Assembly: GCA_025266875.1 (NCBI GenBank)
Contig: JALLLT010000002.1
Coordinates: forward strand, 1,364,001 to 1,428,000
Reading direction: 5' to 3'
Length of the DNA stretch: 64,000 nt
DNA from: Fennellomyces sp. T-0311
Taxonomy: Eukaryota > Mucoromycota > Mucoromycetes > Mucorales > Lichtheimiaceae
A model generated the notes under the pieces. The model did not search any database and had not been told where the DNA came from. It saw nothing but the letters and a program-made list of their open reading frames with translations. Shown piece after piece: positions 23,897-34,733 of the stretch (position 1 is its first letter; each line of letters starts with the position of its first letter). The translations under genes were made by a program, and so were the position numbers.

Positions 23897-24086
23897 CAGT
23901 CGAACCCCGCCTTGTGCAGAACAGGGAAATCCGAATATTTTGATGCATACAGTGAGGTTGTGCACCAACCGGGAGATAATCCATACAGTCGTACCTGCTT
24001 TGTACTGCTTTGAGAATTCCAAGTACTTTGATGCATATAGTGAGGTTTTGCACGAAACGGGAGCTGCACAAACCGGGGTTTGACTG
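23897..24086. mobile_element. MITE-like element with terminal inverted repeats and TA flanks (tandem dimer)
   Basis: The left end begins CAGTCGAACCCCG and the right end, read on the minus strand, begins CAGTCAAACCCCG. Over 23 bp the two match at 20 positions (23897-23919 versus 24064-24086). TA flanks both ends (23895-23896 and 24087-24088), the target duplication expected of Tc1/mariner-pogo elements. The 190 bp interior has no coding capacity. A second CAGTCGTACC start occurs at 23986, also after TA, and the segment at 23937-23974 repeats at 24026-24063, so the element looks like two units of about 89-101 bp in tandem. It sits immediately upstream of a decayed F-box gene. Confidence 0.7.
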
Positions 24087-24089
24087 TAT

Positions 24090-26283
24090 CGGCAAAAGTA
24101 TTCTCCAAGATATAATGGAAGCAATTCACAACGCAGTCAGCCAGATCGACTCTGGGGACTTTCATGACGACGAGATTCTTCAACCTTCAAGAATTGTACC
24201 TAACAACCTTGGAGATCTTTGTACATTTCGACGTATTACCCGTGCCACTGCGCTTGACAGGAGGGAAACGGACCAAAGCTATAGAAGAAACATTAAAGGC
24301 AATCAAGACCAGACTTACTACACCAGAGAATGCCTTGTGTCCAGCGATCTCTATGGTGCACAAGGGCATTACAAACCGAGTGTAGAGGTTCTTGAAGACG
24401 GGGTTTGCACCGTTCTTCCATCTGACTGCCCCGCACTATACACGAGATGAGAGGATGCAAGGCGATTCATGGAAACGAATGTAGATTTTATCTCCAAGCT
24501 TCCCACTATATCAATCGGTCAGTACCTTCATAAAAGATCTTTGCTATTGAGCAGCAACTGACCAGCAACTGACCAGATGGGGTCGAGCTATTGAGCATGG
24601 TTTCCAGCGGCATGCTTCCGTTGGTACAAAGGCTAACCATTGGTAAGCTCACAATTCCTTGACTTTCGACCCATTATCGTGGCAGACTAGCCGCAGATGG
24701 CTATACTACTTAGATCGTTTGATAAAGTAGAACCTATAGTTTATGTCAGCTCTTGGAAAGCAGTTGACAGATCTGATTTTTCAAGTGAAAATTGATATTG
24801 ACTCGGATTTGAGAAGTATATACACTCTGGATCTGATTTTGACCATGTGTCCGAATTCCAAGCGATTTGAACTTGGGAGCGACATGGAACACCCCTTGCT
24901 TTCACTTTCCCCGTCAGCCTCTCAACCACAGTCTTTGAACTTGCAAAAACCAAGATTGACTATGGCTCACCTGACTTACCCATCCTGGAATGGCTCATCC
25001 CACGATGGACACGGTTACGATGCCTTAATGTTGTATGCTTCCCCTTCGAATTACTACCTCTTGTCGACCAACATTGCCGCTATCTCAAGGACCTTCTTGT
25101 AGTAAAGAAGTGATACTACTCTTTGCTACCAGAGCCGGTGAATAACGGTCAGCAAAAAGTCTACAACGCATAGTCTGTTCCATTAGAGACAACCAACGCC
25201 ACCAATTGACACCAAACTTGCCACTGTTTTTCTCTAAAAACGAAATACTCTGGAGTGCATGAAGCACGACGTGAAACAACGTCATGATGATGCTACGACG
25301 CAAGGTTTTTTGGACTTCGTTGCATTCCCGACATACACCATCACCCATGGTTGCATGCTTTCCCCTTAGTCCTTGTTTATATCCACTGTCATTACGACAT
25401 CAACAACCGTACAGTTACCGATTGCCCTACTTGCTCTTATGTGTAACCATGATCCCGCTTTACCGATCATGTAAGGCAACTCCGTTAACTTGGTCTCAGA
25501 TCTTCGGCCTCTTCAACAATATGGTGAGATCATATGAGGCTCGGTGATAACATGGATCTTTGGGACTATGACACAAAGCATTCGTCTTCTCCGTCCCGAC
25601 CCATCATCAGTAAAAATAGAAAGTAACTTCAATAAAACAGAATCTTATTTTTCTGGTCTCGTCATTTGAAAGCCTTTTCTCATTTAGCGATACCACAGAC
25701 CCCCTTGACGATTGTGCGGTATATCCACCTGACAGGGCTGTGTCTTTCTTCCCACAAAACGATACCAGCCGGTGTCGGTAGCGATACATTCAGATTTTTA
25801 CGACTATGTCCTATGTTGGAAATGGTCTTCTTAGATATCGACGGCACAGTTCTAGAAAACTTTTTAACTTCGCTTATCGATATGCTTCATCCGCGCAACC
25901 TGGCAATATTCAATTTCCAATCGCTCTGCAGCTTTGGCCGTTTCCTGAATCACCATTCAGCTCTTGGACAGCGATTCTCTTTGCAAGTACTTCAACTATC
26001 GCACAATGATGACAGGCGAACTACTTGATGCAATAGCGGATATTATGATTCTGCGGATCATTCATTTTCGGGACACTTTCCATCGGCTACTTTTGAGAGA
26101 GTAGATCAGCTTTTTAATGAAGTCACCGTAGATGCGAACCTCCAAAAACTTTTTATGCATAACGTGCAGGATCTGGACTGTGGCTCCGGAGAAAACTTAG
26201 AGAAGATATCTCATATGACTCGAAAATACTACAAGATAAGACCCTCGGAAAGCTATTCTGCTGAATTTTCGCAAAAGCAGTGA
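24090..26283 (+). pseudogene. Decayed paralogue of the TPR/F-box gene downstream
   Basis: Collinear similarity to the intact gene at 26936-28991 runs through this stretch, broken by frameshifts, stops and a deletion. Blocks in order are ILQDIMEAIHNAV (intact copy IIQDAMEVIYNAT), SDLYGAQGHYKPSVEVLE (SDLYMAHGQYKPAVEVLE), then a stop near 24448, VDFISKLP, a deletion removing most of the F-box, SSGMLPLVQRLTIG, GKQLTDLIFQV with LDLILTMCPN, FLRLCPMLEMVFLDIDGT, FLNHHSALGQR and KYYKIRPSESYS. Matching pieces fall in different frames, for example around 24180-24390 and 25000-25300. The first codons are replaced by MITE sequence. A short AGCAACTGACC duplication lies at about 24551-24575. The product cannot be functional. 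Confidence 0.85.
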
Positions 26284-26935
26284 AAAAAAGTTACTTGAAA
26301 GTATCTTTGATGAATGCCCCTTATCAAATGTGATAAAGAATGGTGTACGCATAATTACTCATACTATAGACAACAATATTTTTGAGACAGGATAAGGCCT
26401 TAAAGGGTTGCTTAATGACACAACTTCTATGACAAGTCATTGATCCGTCCACATAATCATACGCATATCTTTTACATACTGTTAGAAAGAAGTAAAAGAA
26501 AAGTACGACATTGAGTTTGCCTGCCTGTTGTAGACTGTTCATTGCTCCATAAAGATATACCATAGCCTAATGTCCATCGTTCACTGACGAGGAGCAGCAG
26601 CAACAGCAGCAACAGCAAGAGCAGCGTGAGTAGCAAACGGTGTACCAACAACTGGAATAGTGGTAACTTCAGCAGAATCATTTCACGAGGAAAGTTAATA
26701 AGAGTTTTTTCCGGTATGCGCTGAAAATCTAGCTCAAACTTGCGACTCGAAAGAAAAATTCTCATGAAAGCCATCATTTCAGTGAAAACGCCACGTGACA
26801 TGGCTATTGACCTTTGTTATAGAAATAACAGCCACCATTATAACTACGTAACTTTTGCTACGTACTCGTTGAAATTAGATGTGCTCGACAGCTGTACCTG
26901 TTTTTATATTGGCTGTGCTATTTCCTTTTTAAGAT
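26284..26935. other. Spacer between the two F-box copies
   Basis: AT-rich DNA with a CAG/CAA-rich tract at about 26591-26625. Read on the plus strand the tract gives a Gln/Glu run that ends in a TAG. This could be the tail of a lost coding sequence or simple repeat expansion. No other feature is visible. Confidence 0.4.
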
Positions 26936-28991
26936 ATGTTTATTTCTTTTCCAATGACCAAACGGCGATCATCAACAGAACCTTCAAGTCATCCCATTAA
27001 ACGCGCCAATCTTCCCAAACGCATTATTCAGGATGCAATGGAAGTGATTTACAATGCGACATGCCGACTCAACTCTAAAGACATTGGAGACGACGAAATC
27101 ATTCAAGATTCAGAAGAGCTCCTCGACAATCTACAGGATCTTTGTGCAGCTACTTGTGCTGCTCGCGCCGCTGCTTTTGGAAGAAGAGGAGAACGGAACA
27201 AAGCTATAGACGAAGCTTTAAAAGCTATCAAGATTAGGCCGAGTTCACCACAAGGATACCTGGTCGCCAGCGATCTCTATATGGCGCATGGACAATACAA
27301 ACCAGCTGTAGAGGTTCTCGAAAACGGCATTCGCACGGTATTACCGTCGGGTTGGCCCGTATTATACACGAAACGAGAGGAAGCAAGGCAACCCTTGGAA
27401 AAAAAAGTCGACTTTATCTCCAAACTTCCATCCGAAGTCAGTTCTCGCATCTTTACTTGCATGGGCTATAGCAGCCCTGAAGAATGCTTCAACAATGCTG
27501 TGGAGTTTGTAACTGTATCGAAGATCTGGCGCGCCACGGTGCTTCAGTGCTCGAAAACTTGGCAGTATGCTTATAGCCAAGGGGCTGAGCCTAGCCCGTT
27601 ATTTCGATTAATCAGCATCTTCATAAAAGATTTTCGCTTTTGGATAGAAACTGACGAGATGGCCGTTAAGTTACTTGCTATTGCTTCCAGCGGCATGCTT
27701 CCATCGGTACAAAAGTTAAATATCGGTAAGTTCCCAATCTATCGATTTTCGGGGTCATTATAACTGATCAGTCGCAGATGGTTTCATTTCCTCAAATCGT
27801 ATGATAGAGCAGCATACATCGCTTATATCTATCTTTGGGAAACAGCTGACAGAACTAGCGTTTCACGTACAAGATGATGTTGGGCCGGATTTGACCAGTA
27901 ACTATCCTCTAGATCTGATTTTGATCATGTGTCCGAATTTAAAGCGGCTTAAACTTGGGAGTGACATGGAATATTCCTTGCTTTCACTTCCTACATCAGC
28001 CCGTCACCCATTATCGTTGAATTTGGAAAGAATCAAGATTGATTGTGGCTCACCTGACTTATTTATCCTCGAATGGCTCATCCCACGGTGTCCACGGCTA
28101 CAATGCCTTGATGTTGTATACTTTCCATTCGAATTACTCCCTTTTGTCGACCAACATTGTCGCTATCTCAAGGATCTTATTATAACAAAGAAGCGATACT
28201 ACAATTTATTACGAGAACCAGTCAATAACGGTCAGCAAACAGGACTGCAGCGCATAGCCTGTTCCATTGAAGATAGCCGCAGCCACCAATTGATGCAAAA
28301 CTTGGCGCCGTTTTTCTCTAAAAACAAGGATACTCTGGAATGTGTGGAGCTCGACGTGGAAGATGGTCACGATGGTGGTACGATGCAAGGCTTTTGGACT
28401 TCCGTGGCGAGTGTGCAGTACATCCATCTCTCTCAGCTGTATCTTTCCTCCGACAAAACGGTATCAGCAGGTGTCGGTAGCGGTGCATTTGGATTTTTAC
28501 AACAATGTCCCATGCTAGAAAAAGTCTACTTGAATATTGACGGCACACTTCCAGAAAACTTTTTCACCTCGCTTATCCATATGCCCCATTTGCGCGACCT
28601 AGCAATATTCAATTTCCAATCGTGCGGCGGCTTTGACCGGTTCCTGAATCACCATTCAGCTCTTGGACAACGATCCTCTTTGCAAATACTTGGAGTCAAT
28701 CATTGCACAATGATGACAGACGAACTACTTGATGCAATAGCGGACATTATGACTCTGCGGATCATTCATTTTCGAGGAAATTTTCCGTTGACTACTTCTG
28801 GGGGAGTAGACCAGTTCTTTGACACAGTCGCCATGAATGCGAATCTCGAAAAACTTTTTATGCATAACCCGTTGAATCTGTACAGTTTCTCTGGAGAAAA
28901 CTTAGAGAGGATATCTAATATGACTCGAAAATACTACAAAATAAGACCCTCCGAAAATTATTCTCTTGAACTCTCACGTATAGGCACGTGA
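26936..28991 (+). CDS. TPR and F-box protein (leucine-rich C-terminus)
   Basis: Two exons, 26936-27725 and 27778-28991, give 667 residues from the first ATG; an internal ATG at 26954 is an alternative start. The N-terminus (about residues 25-135) is TPR-like helical sequence (AAFGRRGERNKAIDEALKA; GYLVASDLYMAHGQYKPAVE). An F-box follows at about 160-210, beginning DFISKLPSEVSSRIF, which in this class would bind Skp1 of an SCF ubiquitin ligase. The remaining 400 residues are leucine-rich and repeat-like (LKRLKLGSDME, LECVELDVED, LEKVYLNIDGT), suggesting a substrate-binding LRR-type solenoid. The target is unknown. A decayed copy lies just upstream, indicating tandem duplication. AATAAA lies 10-15 bp after the stop. 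Confidence 0.88.
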
Positions 28992-30265
28992 ATGTATCTC
29001 CAATAAATACCCCTCATTAAACAATAACGAATTATATCCATAATGTCGATACTGGAAATAGTGTGTGCCGTGGTTATCGAGGGGCGTTCGCCAGCGTTAT
29101 TGGCCTGATAATGGTGAAATATGGTTGATACTTATACAGTGATCTTATAGATGACAGACAGCGATTAGGAAGAGAAGCCGGGGATACAGAAAAAATAGAA
29201 GATTGGCTTTCGAGAATTTCAAAGCTTGCCTGATGTCGTAATTTGTATCTTTGAGATAACCTCAAAGATATGGATACATAATTGATTGTCTATTTTATGT
29301 GCTTCCAAAGCTAAGGGAAACACGTACCGAGCATACATACCGAGCATTGTACTGTTGACTAGTGGAAAAGTGAGGTCATCATCTCGTTCCCAAGTGGTGA
29401 GACAATCGAACAGGATTGCAATAGGTAAACCTTCCTGCGTAGTAGGCGATGGTATATTCTTGTAACCAGTCTGAAATATACACTTCAATGCTCTTAGCGT
29501 CAATTCTGCATTTATGAAGTAGAGACAAAATGGTCTTGCTGCTTCTGCATCTGCTGAAATGGTTCAGTAGTCGTGTTATGTCCTGATCTGACTCACTGGT
29601 TCATTATTTCCTGTAATAATGCCTGTCAAGTCTGGATCCTGTTTTGGCGCAATCGCAACCAAAAAATTCCCACAGTCAGCCGATGCCACAGCAAAGCACG
29701 AAGCAGAACATTTGAGAATCGAGAGTGTTTCAATTGTTGATAATCCAATTACAAAGAAACACCAAGTTGCACTTAAGGAGACGCAAAAATAAAAATAAAA
29801 AAAAAACAATTCTTAAGACATATGTATCCGTAAACTTTTTATATGAGCGCAGTATATAGATGGAGTTGGAGATGGATTCCCGAGCTACAAGTGATATGAA
29901 ACAGTGTTCGATAAAACTACTTTTTGTGTGCAGACTATAATTAAATGGGACTTTTTGTATCGTTTGGTGCTTGAGGAAGCATCAATATCAATTAGAGAGC
30001 ATATCTAATATGACTCTAAAAAAATTACAAAAACGCCGTAAGAAAGGTATTTGCTTTACTTTGCAGAAAGAAGCAATGATATCCTTTCCCAAATGCAATA
30101 AAAGTAAGTTTGTTTCTCCATGGTTCGCTGTGTAGCTTCTTTACTGTCCGATTATCATCTATATCGGTTACTGTTATGTCATATGTACATAACAAAGAAT
30201 TACCTCCATCATGAACGCGTTTATTTTGCAACATAGCATATCATGTAGTTATAGTACCACCACCA
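28992..30265. other. Intergenic region with unassigned short frames
   Basis: About 1.3 kb between the F-box gene and APC8. On the minus strand 29219-29503 is open for 94 codons with a fairly protein-like composition, but it has no recognisable motif or splice partner. A small plus-strand frame at 29619-29792 is listed separately. The rest is AT-rich with A runs near 29790-29810. Confidence 0.4.
29619..29792 (+). CDS. Possible small hypothetical protein (57 aa)
   Basis: An ATG-to-TAA frame starting MPVKSGSCFGAIATKKF and ending VALKETQK. Composition is soluble and charged and codon use looks coding rather than AT-drift. It shows no signal peptide, membrane segment or family motif. It may be the remnant of a larger gene. 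Low certainty. Confidence 0.25.
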   Translation: MPVKSGSCFGAIATKKFPQSADATAKHEAEHLRIESVSIVDNPITKKHQVALKETQK

Positions 30266-32584
30266 TTATGCATTGATGAGTTCCCATGCTCTTCTAGCTC
30301 GGATCTCTTCAAGTACTGATTTTGCATCCTCATAGTACTATGGTTGAACAATTAGTAATACTCAAAATAACACTATCTACCTTTATCCTTACTGGAAAGT
30401 TATAGTCTAGGGCTGCCTTGGCATAATCCATTGCTTCGATCCACTCGGACTTTTCCATATGATAACGAGCAAGAAACAATCCAGCTTCAGCGATTTCCTC
30501 AGTATCTTGCTATAACGTTTGTAAGCATTATATCGTCTCAAAACAAATTTATACATCATGTTGAACATACCCCTTCTTCCGTATACTTTTCGACAGCTCG
30601 ACGATAGTACTCTGCTGCAGCATTACTTTCGCCCAGCTTGTCGTATATACGAGCCAACTGGATCATAATGCGGTGTTTTTCTTCAGGATCACACGCCGCC
30701 GCTCGCTTGTACCATTTGATGGCTTCTCGATCTCGTTGTAAAAGTGCGTAACATGCACCAAGTGCTTTCCACATCCGCGGGTCATTCGGTCTAGTAAATT
30801 GATAATCAGCACGCCCATCGCTCCCTTCTATGACATTTGACAACGTGTACCTTAATTCTGTGGTTTTCTGATAGTAGTACGTCGCATAAAATGGCAGCCC
30901 GAGAATTTCATAAGCTTGTCCAAGTCCATACCATGCACGATAGTCACGGCTATTCACGTCTTTGCAGAATAATGAGTCTCTATCAAGACATGAATATACA
31001 AAGTCTTACCTATTGCTCGACGATAGCATTCAATTGCAGCATGCATGTTTTTTAACTCAATGTAATCGTGTCCGAGCAATGTCCATGCTAGGTGATAATC
31101 GCGATCCAGCGCCAAGGCACGCTTAAAGTACTCGACAGATTCTTGAATTTCACCTCTTGCGCTATGATAATTCGCTAGCGATAGTATTATAAGTATGAGT
31201 GATAATGGTTTATATATGAGAACATAGGACAGTCATACCTACGATACAGCATGTTTCCGGTCGATACTTGTCAACCCGGGTACACTGATGCGCTAGAACA
31301 CTAAGTTTCGTTCGCGATCCCTGAAGGTAGAGCAAGTTGGAGTAGATATCCATATCTTCCAATCGACATGGATTTTCTTGCCGGATTTGATCAAAAAGTG
31401 CCTCGGCTTCGTTATAATCTACTCACTTACTCTCAGCCTTACTATTCCGCTTAAACATACTTTTACATACCAAACATATCGTAGTACGCTGTTGCCAATT
31501 GCGACTTAACGTAGATGCTGCTATTAAAATAGTCCTTAAGAGGGTTCATAAAGTTCCAAAAAGTTTCTTGAGGCAAATGGATTTCCAACGCCCGACGGGC
31601 GAAGAAGAAATTCTTGATTATACTGTTGGGCATTTGCTCATTCAGAACTTGCTCAAGATCATGAAACTATATTGAGTCCCATTAGTATAGCTTTTCACAA
31701 TAATGAACGCTTAAGCCATACCTGTTTTTTGCTTGTCACGAATGAACCAAGCTCTATCCATGCGGACCAGTTGTATTCGTACTTTTTAAGCGAAGCCAGT
31801 AATGTGCCAGCAGCCTTGTCGTTAAGCTCTCGTTTCCGTAGAACAATACCATAACTACAAGTATGTCACCCACTTGAAATCTTCCTCGTCTCGCTAAGAC
31901 CGACTTACAGATAAAGATTGAAGGCATCCAGCTTGTCCTGCTCGTGAGACTGTTTCAGTTCTCGATAAATAGCATCCAGCTCAGCATTTTTGGCATGAGA
32001 GTTGTCGGAAACATCTTTTGTCGAGTGATTAGAAGTATATTTCATAGGACACTTCCAAGCCAATACCTAGCATATCCTGTATCCGTTCATTTTTACGCTT
32101 TTCACCCGCCTAATACTCGCTGCCGGATAAATTAAACATTCGCTTACATCCAAATACGATTTACCAGATATTTGGCGTATAGGCGCAGGAACATGAGTCG
32201 TGGAGCGGTGTAATCCTTCAGTATAAACGCCGCATTGTCGTACTGCTGCATTCGGAACAGCGCGCGCGCGTATTGATATTTGTTATGCTCCTTTTCGGAA
32301 AGTGGGGGTAAAGACGATTCATATTCTGTGCAAACAAGTGCGGCTTCCGCCAGAGTTGGTGTTTGTTCAGTGATTCCGTCGAGAATCTCTGTGGCCCTGA
32401 AAAAGAAGCAAAGAACGCGATTGGTCACCACGAGCCGTCTCTAAAGTGATCTCCCAATATACCATTGCGCGGACAATGTCAAGCATCGTTCGCGACAAAC
32501 CACAATTGCTTGTCGTAGCTGAGATCTGAACGCGTCAATGTCGGTGGATGCTAGTTCACGAATGGGTCGATGCAAATCTGTCAT
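30266..32584 (-). CDS. CDC23: Anaphase-promoting complex subunit Cdc23/APC8 (TPR protein)
   Basis: Twelve minus-strand exons: 32584-32463, 32396-32165, 32109-32067, 32014-31909, 31854-31722, 31666-31471, 31418-31239, 31174-31010, 30959-30851, 30790-30571, 30509-30393 and 30337-30266. They give 564 residues with every phase consistent. APC8 is a TPR scaffold of the APC/C ubiquitin ligase that drives mitotic exit in the nucleus. Recognisable parts are the N-terminal RELASTDIDAFRSQLRQA, KNFFFARRALEIHLPQ, YVKSQLATAYYDMFDYNEAE, DMDIYSNLLYL, YHLAWTLLGHDYIELKN, the very conserved DVNSRDYRAWYGLGQAYEIL, and later TPRs (MWKALGACYALLQRDREA). Intron 9 (30791-30850) is an open 60 nt; removing it restores LRPNDPRMW, as in the family. 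The start is the first ATG of the frame. Confidence 0.93.
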
Positions 32585-34052
32585 AATAGGAGTTCATGAA
32601 AAAGAAGCCGTACGAAATACAGTGTCATAAGCACGTAAAAATAACGCTCTTTTAAAAATATCTTACACCAGGAATATTGACCCAGTAAGTGTCTTGCTAG
32701 ATTGTACAATCAGCCAACTAGCAAAGACAAGTTGTAGTTGATGTCGTCAGATTACTTCATACGCGTACACGATTCAATAAAGGTAATACGATCTGATTCT
32801 TTAGAGACCAGCAACATGTTTGCTTGATAAAGACTATCGATTATGCAAAGGAAATGATCATGTTTCGTGGCAAAGCACGAGGTATTTTGTGAAGACCGAG
32901 TATATCCATTTGGAATTCGATGCCTGTAGATGTTACTTTTCACTACACAATAACGAAAAAGGTACCTTGATCAATGCAGTAGCAATAGTTAATCCCATTA
33001 TTGACAACAATGTCAAGAGGCAACGCTTATACTCGTTCATCATGCCTTTGAAAGATGTTACTCGAGCAAATGACGCTTCTAAGTGTCATGCTCCCGTGAG
33101 TATCATTGAAGCTGAAAATTTGCTGTATACTATCTGCTGAAGTTGAAGTCTTCAGCCAAAACAGGTCAGGACGTCCTTTCATAGAAGCGTACTAAACTGA
33201 TGTATACGTACGTACTTTCAATATAATTTCAATTCAGATACATTACCTACATTGAACTGTTCTAAGCAGTATACAAGGATGTTTCTATTGTGTAATGCAA
33301 GTGGAAGTACAGTACTTAGACCATCGATGCTGCTTTGGTTTAAGCTGAGCAAGCAAATATTTTTATGCTGCTTTCCTATGTAATCGAACGTTGAGGCATA
33401 AATCAAACTAACTTTAACAGTGCCCTGGATATAAAAGACACTTCCAGCTGCTCAGACTGACTTTCGAAAGACTACTCTTACAATTTGTCATGTTTTACGT
33501 TGAAACAGTTGCAATAATTAACACGAATTTGAAATTGCCAAATATGTATTTTATATGAAGCCACGCCAACAAACATTTTTCTCGCTACGGAAAAATGTCC
33601 GGAGGATAATAATAAGGTGTCTCTCTTTTCTAGCTGTTGATTGAAGTAATTGTTGGATATCTCTTTATGAAATCGATGGAGCGCAAAGATAAAAAGGCTC
33701 ATATGTATACGACGAGTTCGAACATTCCTACCCAGTCCTTGTCAAGAATACCATGAGGTGTATAAGTTTTCCATGAAGAAACCACTTCCGAAAAATTTCG
33801 ATATGATTTCTATATGGACAAAAAGCGTCAACAGCATCCATTAGCGGTAGTTTTCACCGCGGAGCGCTATTGACGTTTTTCCTTTTGTCTTAGTGTCAGT
33901 TCTAAAAGAACGATCATGATACTAAACTTTATGCTCATGAACAAGCTGTTGATTCGTTATATGATTCCAGGCACATAACAAGTGAATTGATTATAAAAAG
34001 AAACGAAAAAGAAGTTTAAGAGTATCTTCATCATCAATTCACTCTACTCATA
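32585..34052. other. Intergenic region, no supported gene
   Basis: About 1.5 kb of AT-rich DNA that holds the APC8 promoter at its left end and the thaumatin-like gene promoter at its right end. A 106-codon plus-strand frame at 32820-33140 has no recognisable motif and is not called. Confidence 0.4.
33992..33998 (+). promoter_or_regulatory. TATA box of the thaumatin-like gene
   Basis: TATAAAA lies 55 bp upstream of the ATG at 34053, at a normal distance for a fungal core promoter. Confidence 0.6.
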
Positions 34053-34733
34053 ATGTTGAACATTATCAAGATCGCCCCCCTTCTTGCTATTGCTGGTGCT
34101 AGCATAACTGCTCCTGTTTCATCCAATTCCACTTCTTCGGGTGATGCCACTGTTAATCTCAAGAGCAGTTGTAGCAGTGGTCTTCGCATTTACAAGCTAA
34201 CCAATGGTGCTGGTGGTGACACGGAATCCAAGGATCTTTCTGCTGACTCTTCCTACGATTTTAAGCTTGATTCCAAATGGGCAGGTCGATTCTGGGGTTG
34301 TCGCGACGGCGAGTCTAGCTGTGACAAATACGGTTCTGCTGTTTTCCTGGCCGAATTCTTGTTCAAGGGATACGAAGGCAGCGATTTTTACGATATTTCT
34401 TTCGTCGATGGTTTCAATATTCCCATGAGCATCAAACTCGATGGCAAGTCTGGTGACGGTTACGACTGCAGTGCACCTACCTGCGCAACTCTCCCATCAT
34501 GTCCTGATAAACTCAAGGGTGGCATGGGTCCATGCAAGAGTGCTTGCGCTGCATTTGGCACTGATGAGTATTGCTGTACTGGTGATTATATTGATCCCGA
34601 GAAATGCAAGGCAAGTGAATACGCGGACACTTCCAAGGAAGGTTGCCCTGACGTTTACATCTATGCCTACGATGATGCCAAAAGTACTTTTGGTCGCAAA
34701 GCCAACAATTATACTGTTACTTTCTGTCCATAA
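34053..34733 (+). CDS. Secreted thaumatin-like protein
   Basis: A single-exon frame of 226 residues. An N-terminal signal peptide (MLNIIKIAPLLAIAGASITA) is followed by a Ser/Thr-rich spacer. The body matches thaumatin-like (PR-5 type) proteins: GRFWGC, AEFLF, FYDISFVDGFNIPMSI, the Cys-rich arm CKSACAAFGTDEYCC, CPDVYIYAYDDAKSTF and a terminal YTVTFCP. Such proteins are secreted, disulfide-rich, and often bind or cut beta-1,3-glucan; an activity here is inference. I count 13 cysteines, an odd number. The usual Cys after STF is replaced by GR, which would leave one partner unpaired. The usual thaumatin signature around GxxCxTGDC is not visible. A TATA box lies upstream and AATAAA is near 34783. 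Confidence 0.9.
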   Translation: MLNIIKIAPLLAIAGASITAPVSSNSTSSGDATVNLKSSCSSGLRIYKLTNGAGGDTESKDLSADSSYDFKLDSKWAGRFWGCRDGESSCDKYGSAVFLAEFLFKGYEGSDFYDISFVDGFNIPMSIKLDGKSGDGYDCSAPTCATLPSCPDKLKGGMGPCKSACAAFGTDEYCCTGDYIDPEKCKASEYADTSKEGCPDVYIYAYDDAKSTFGRKANNYTVTFCP

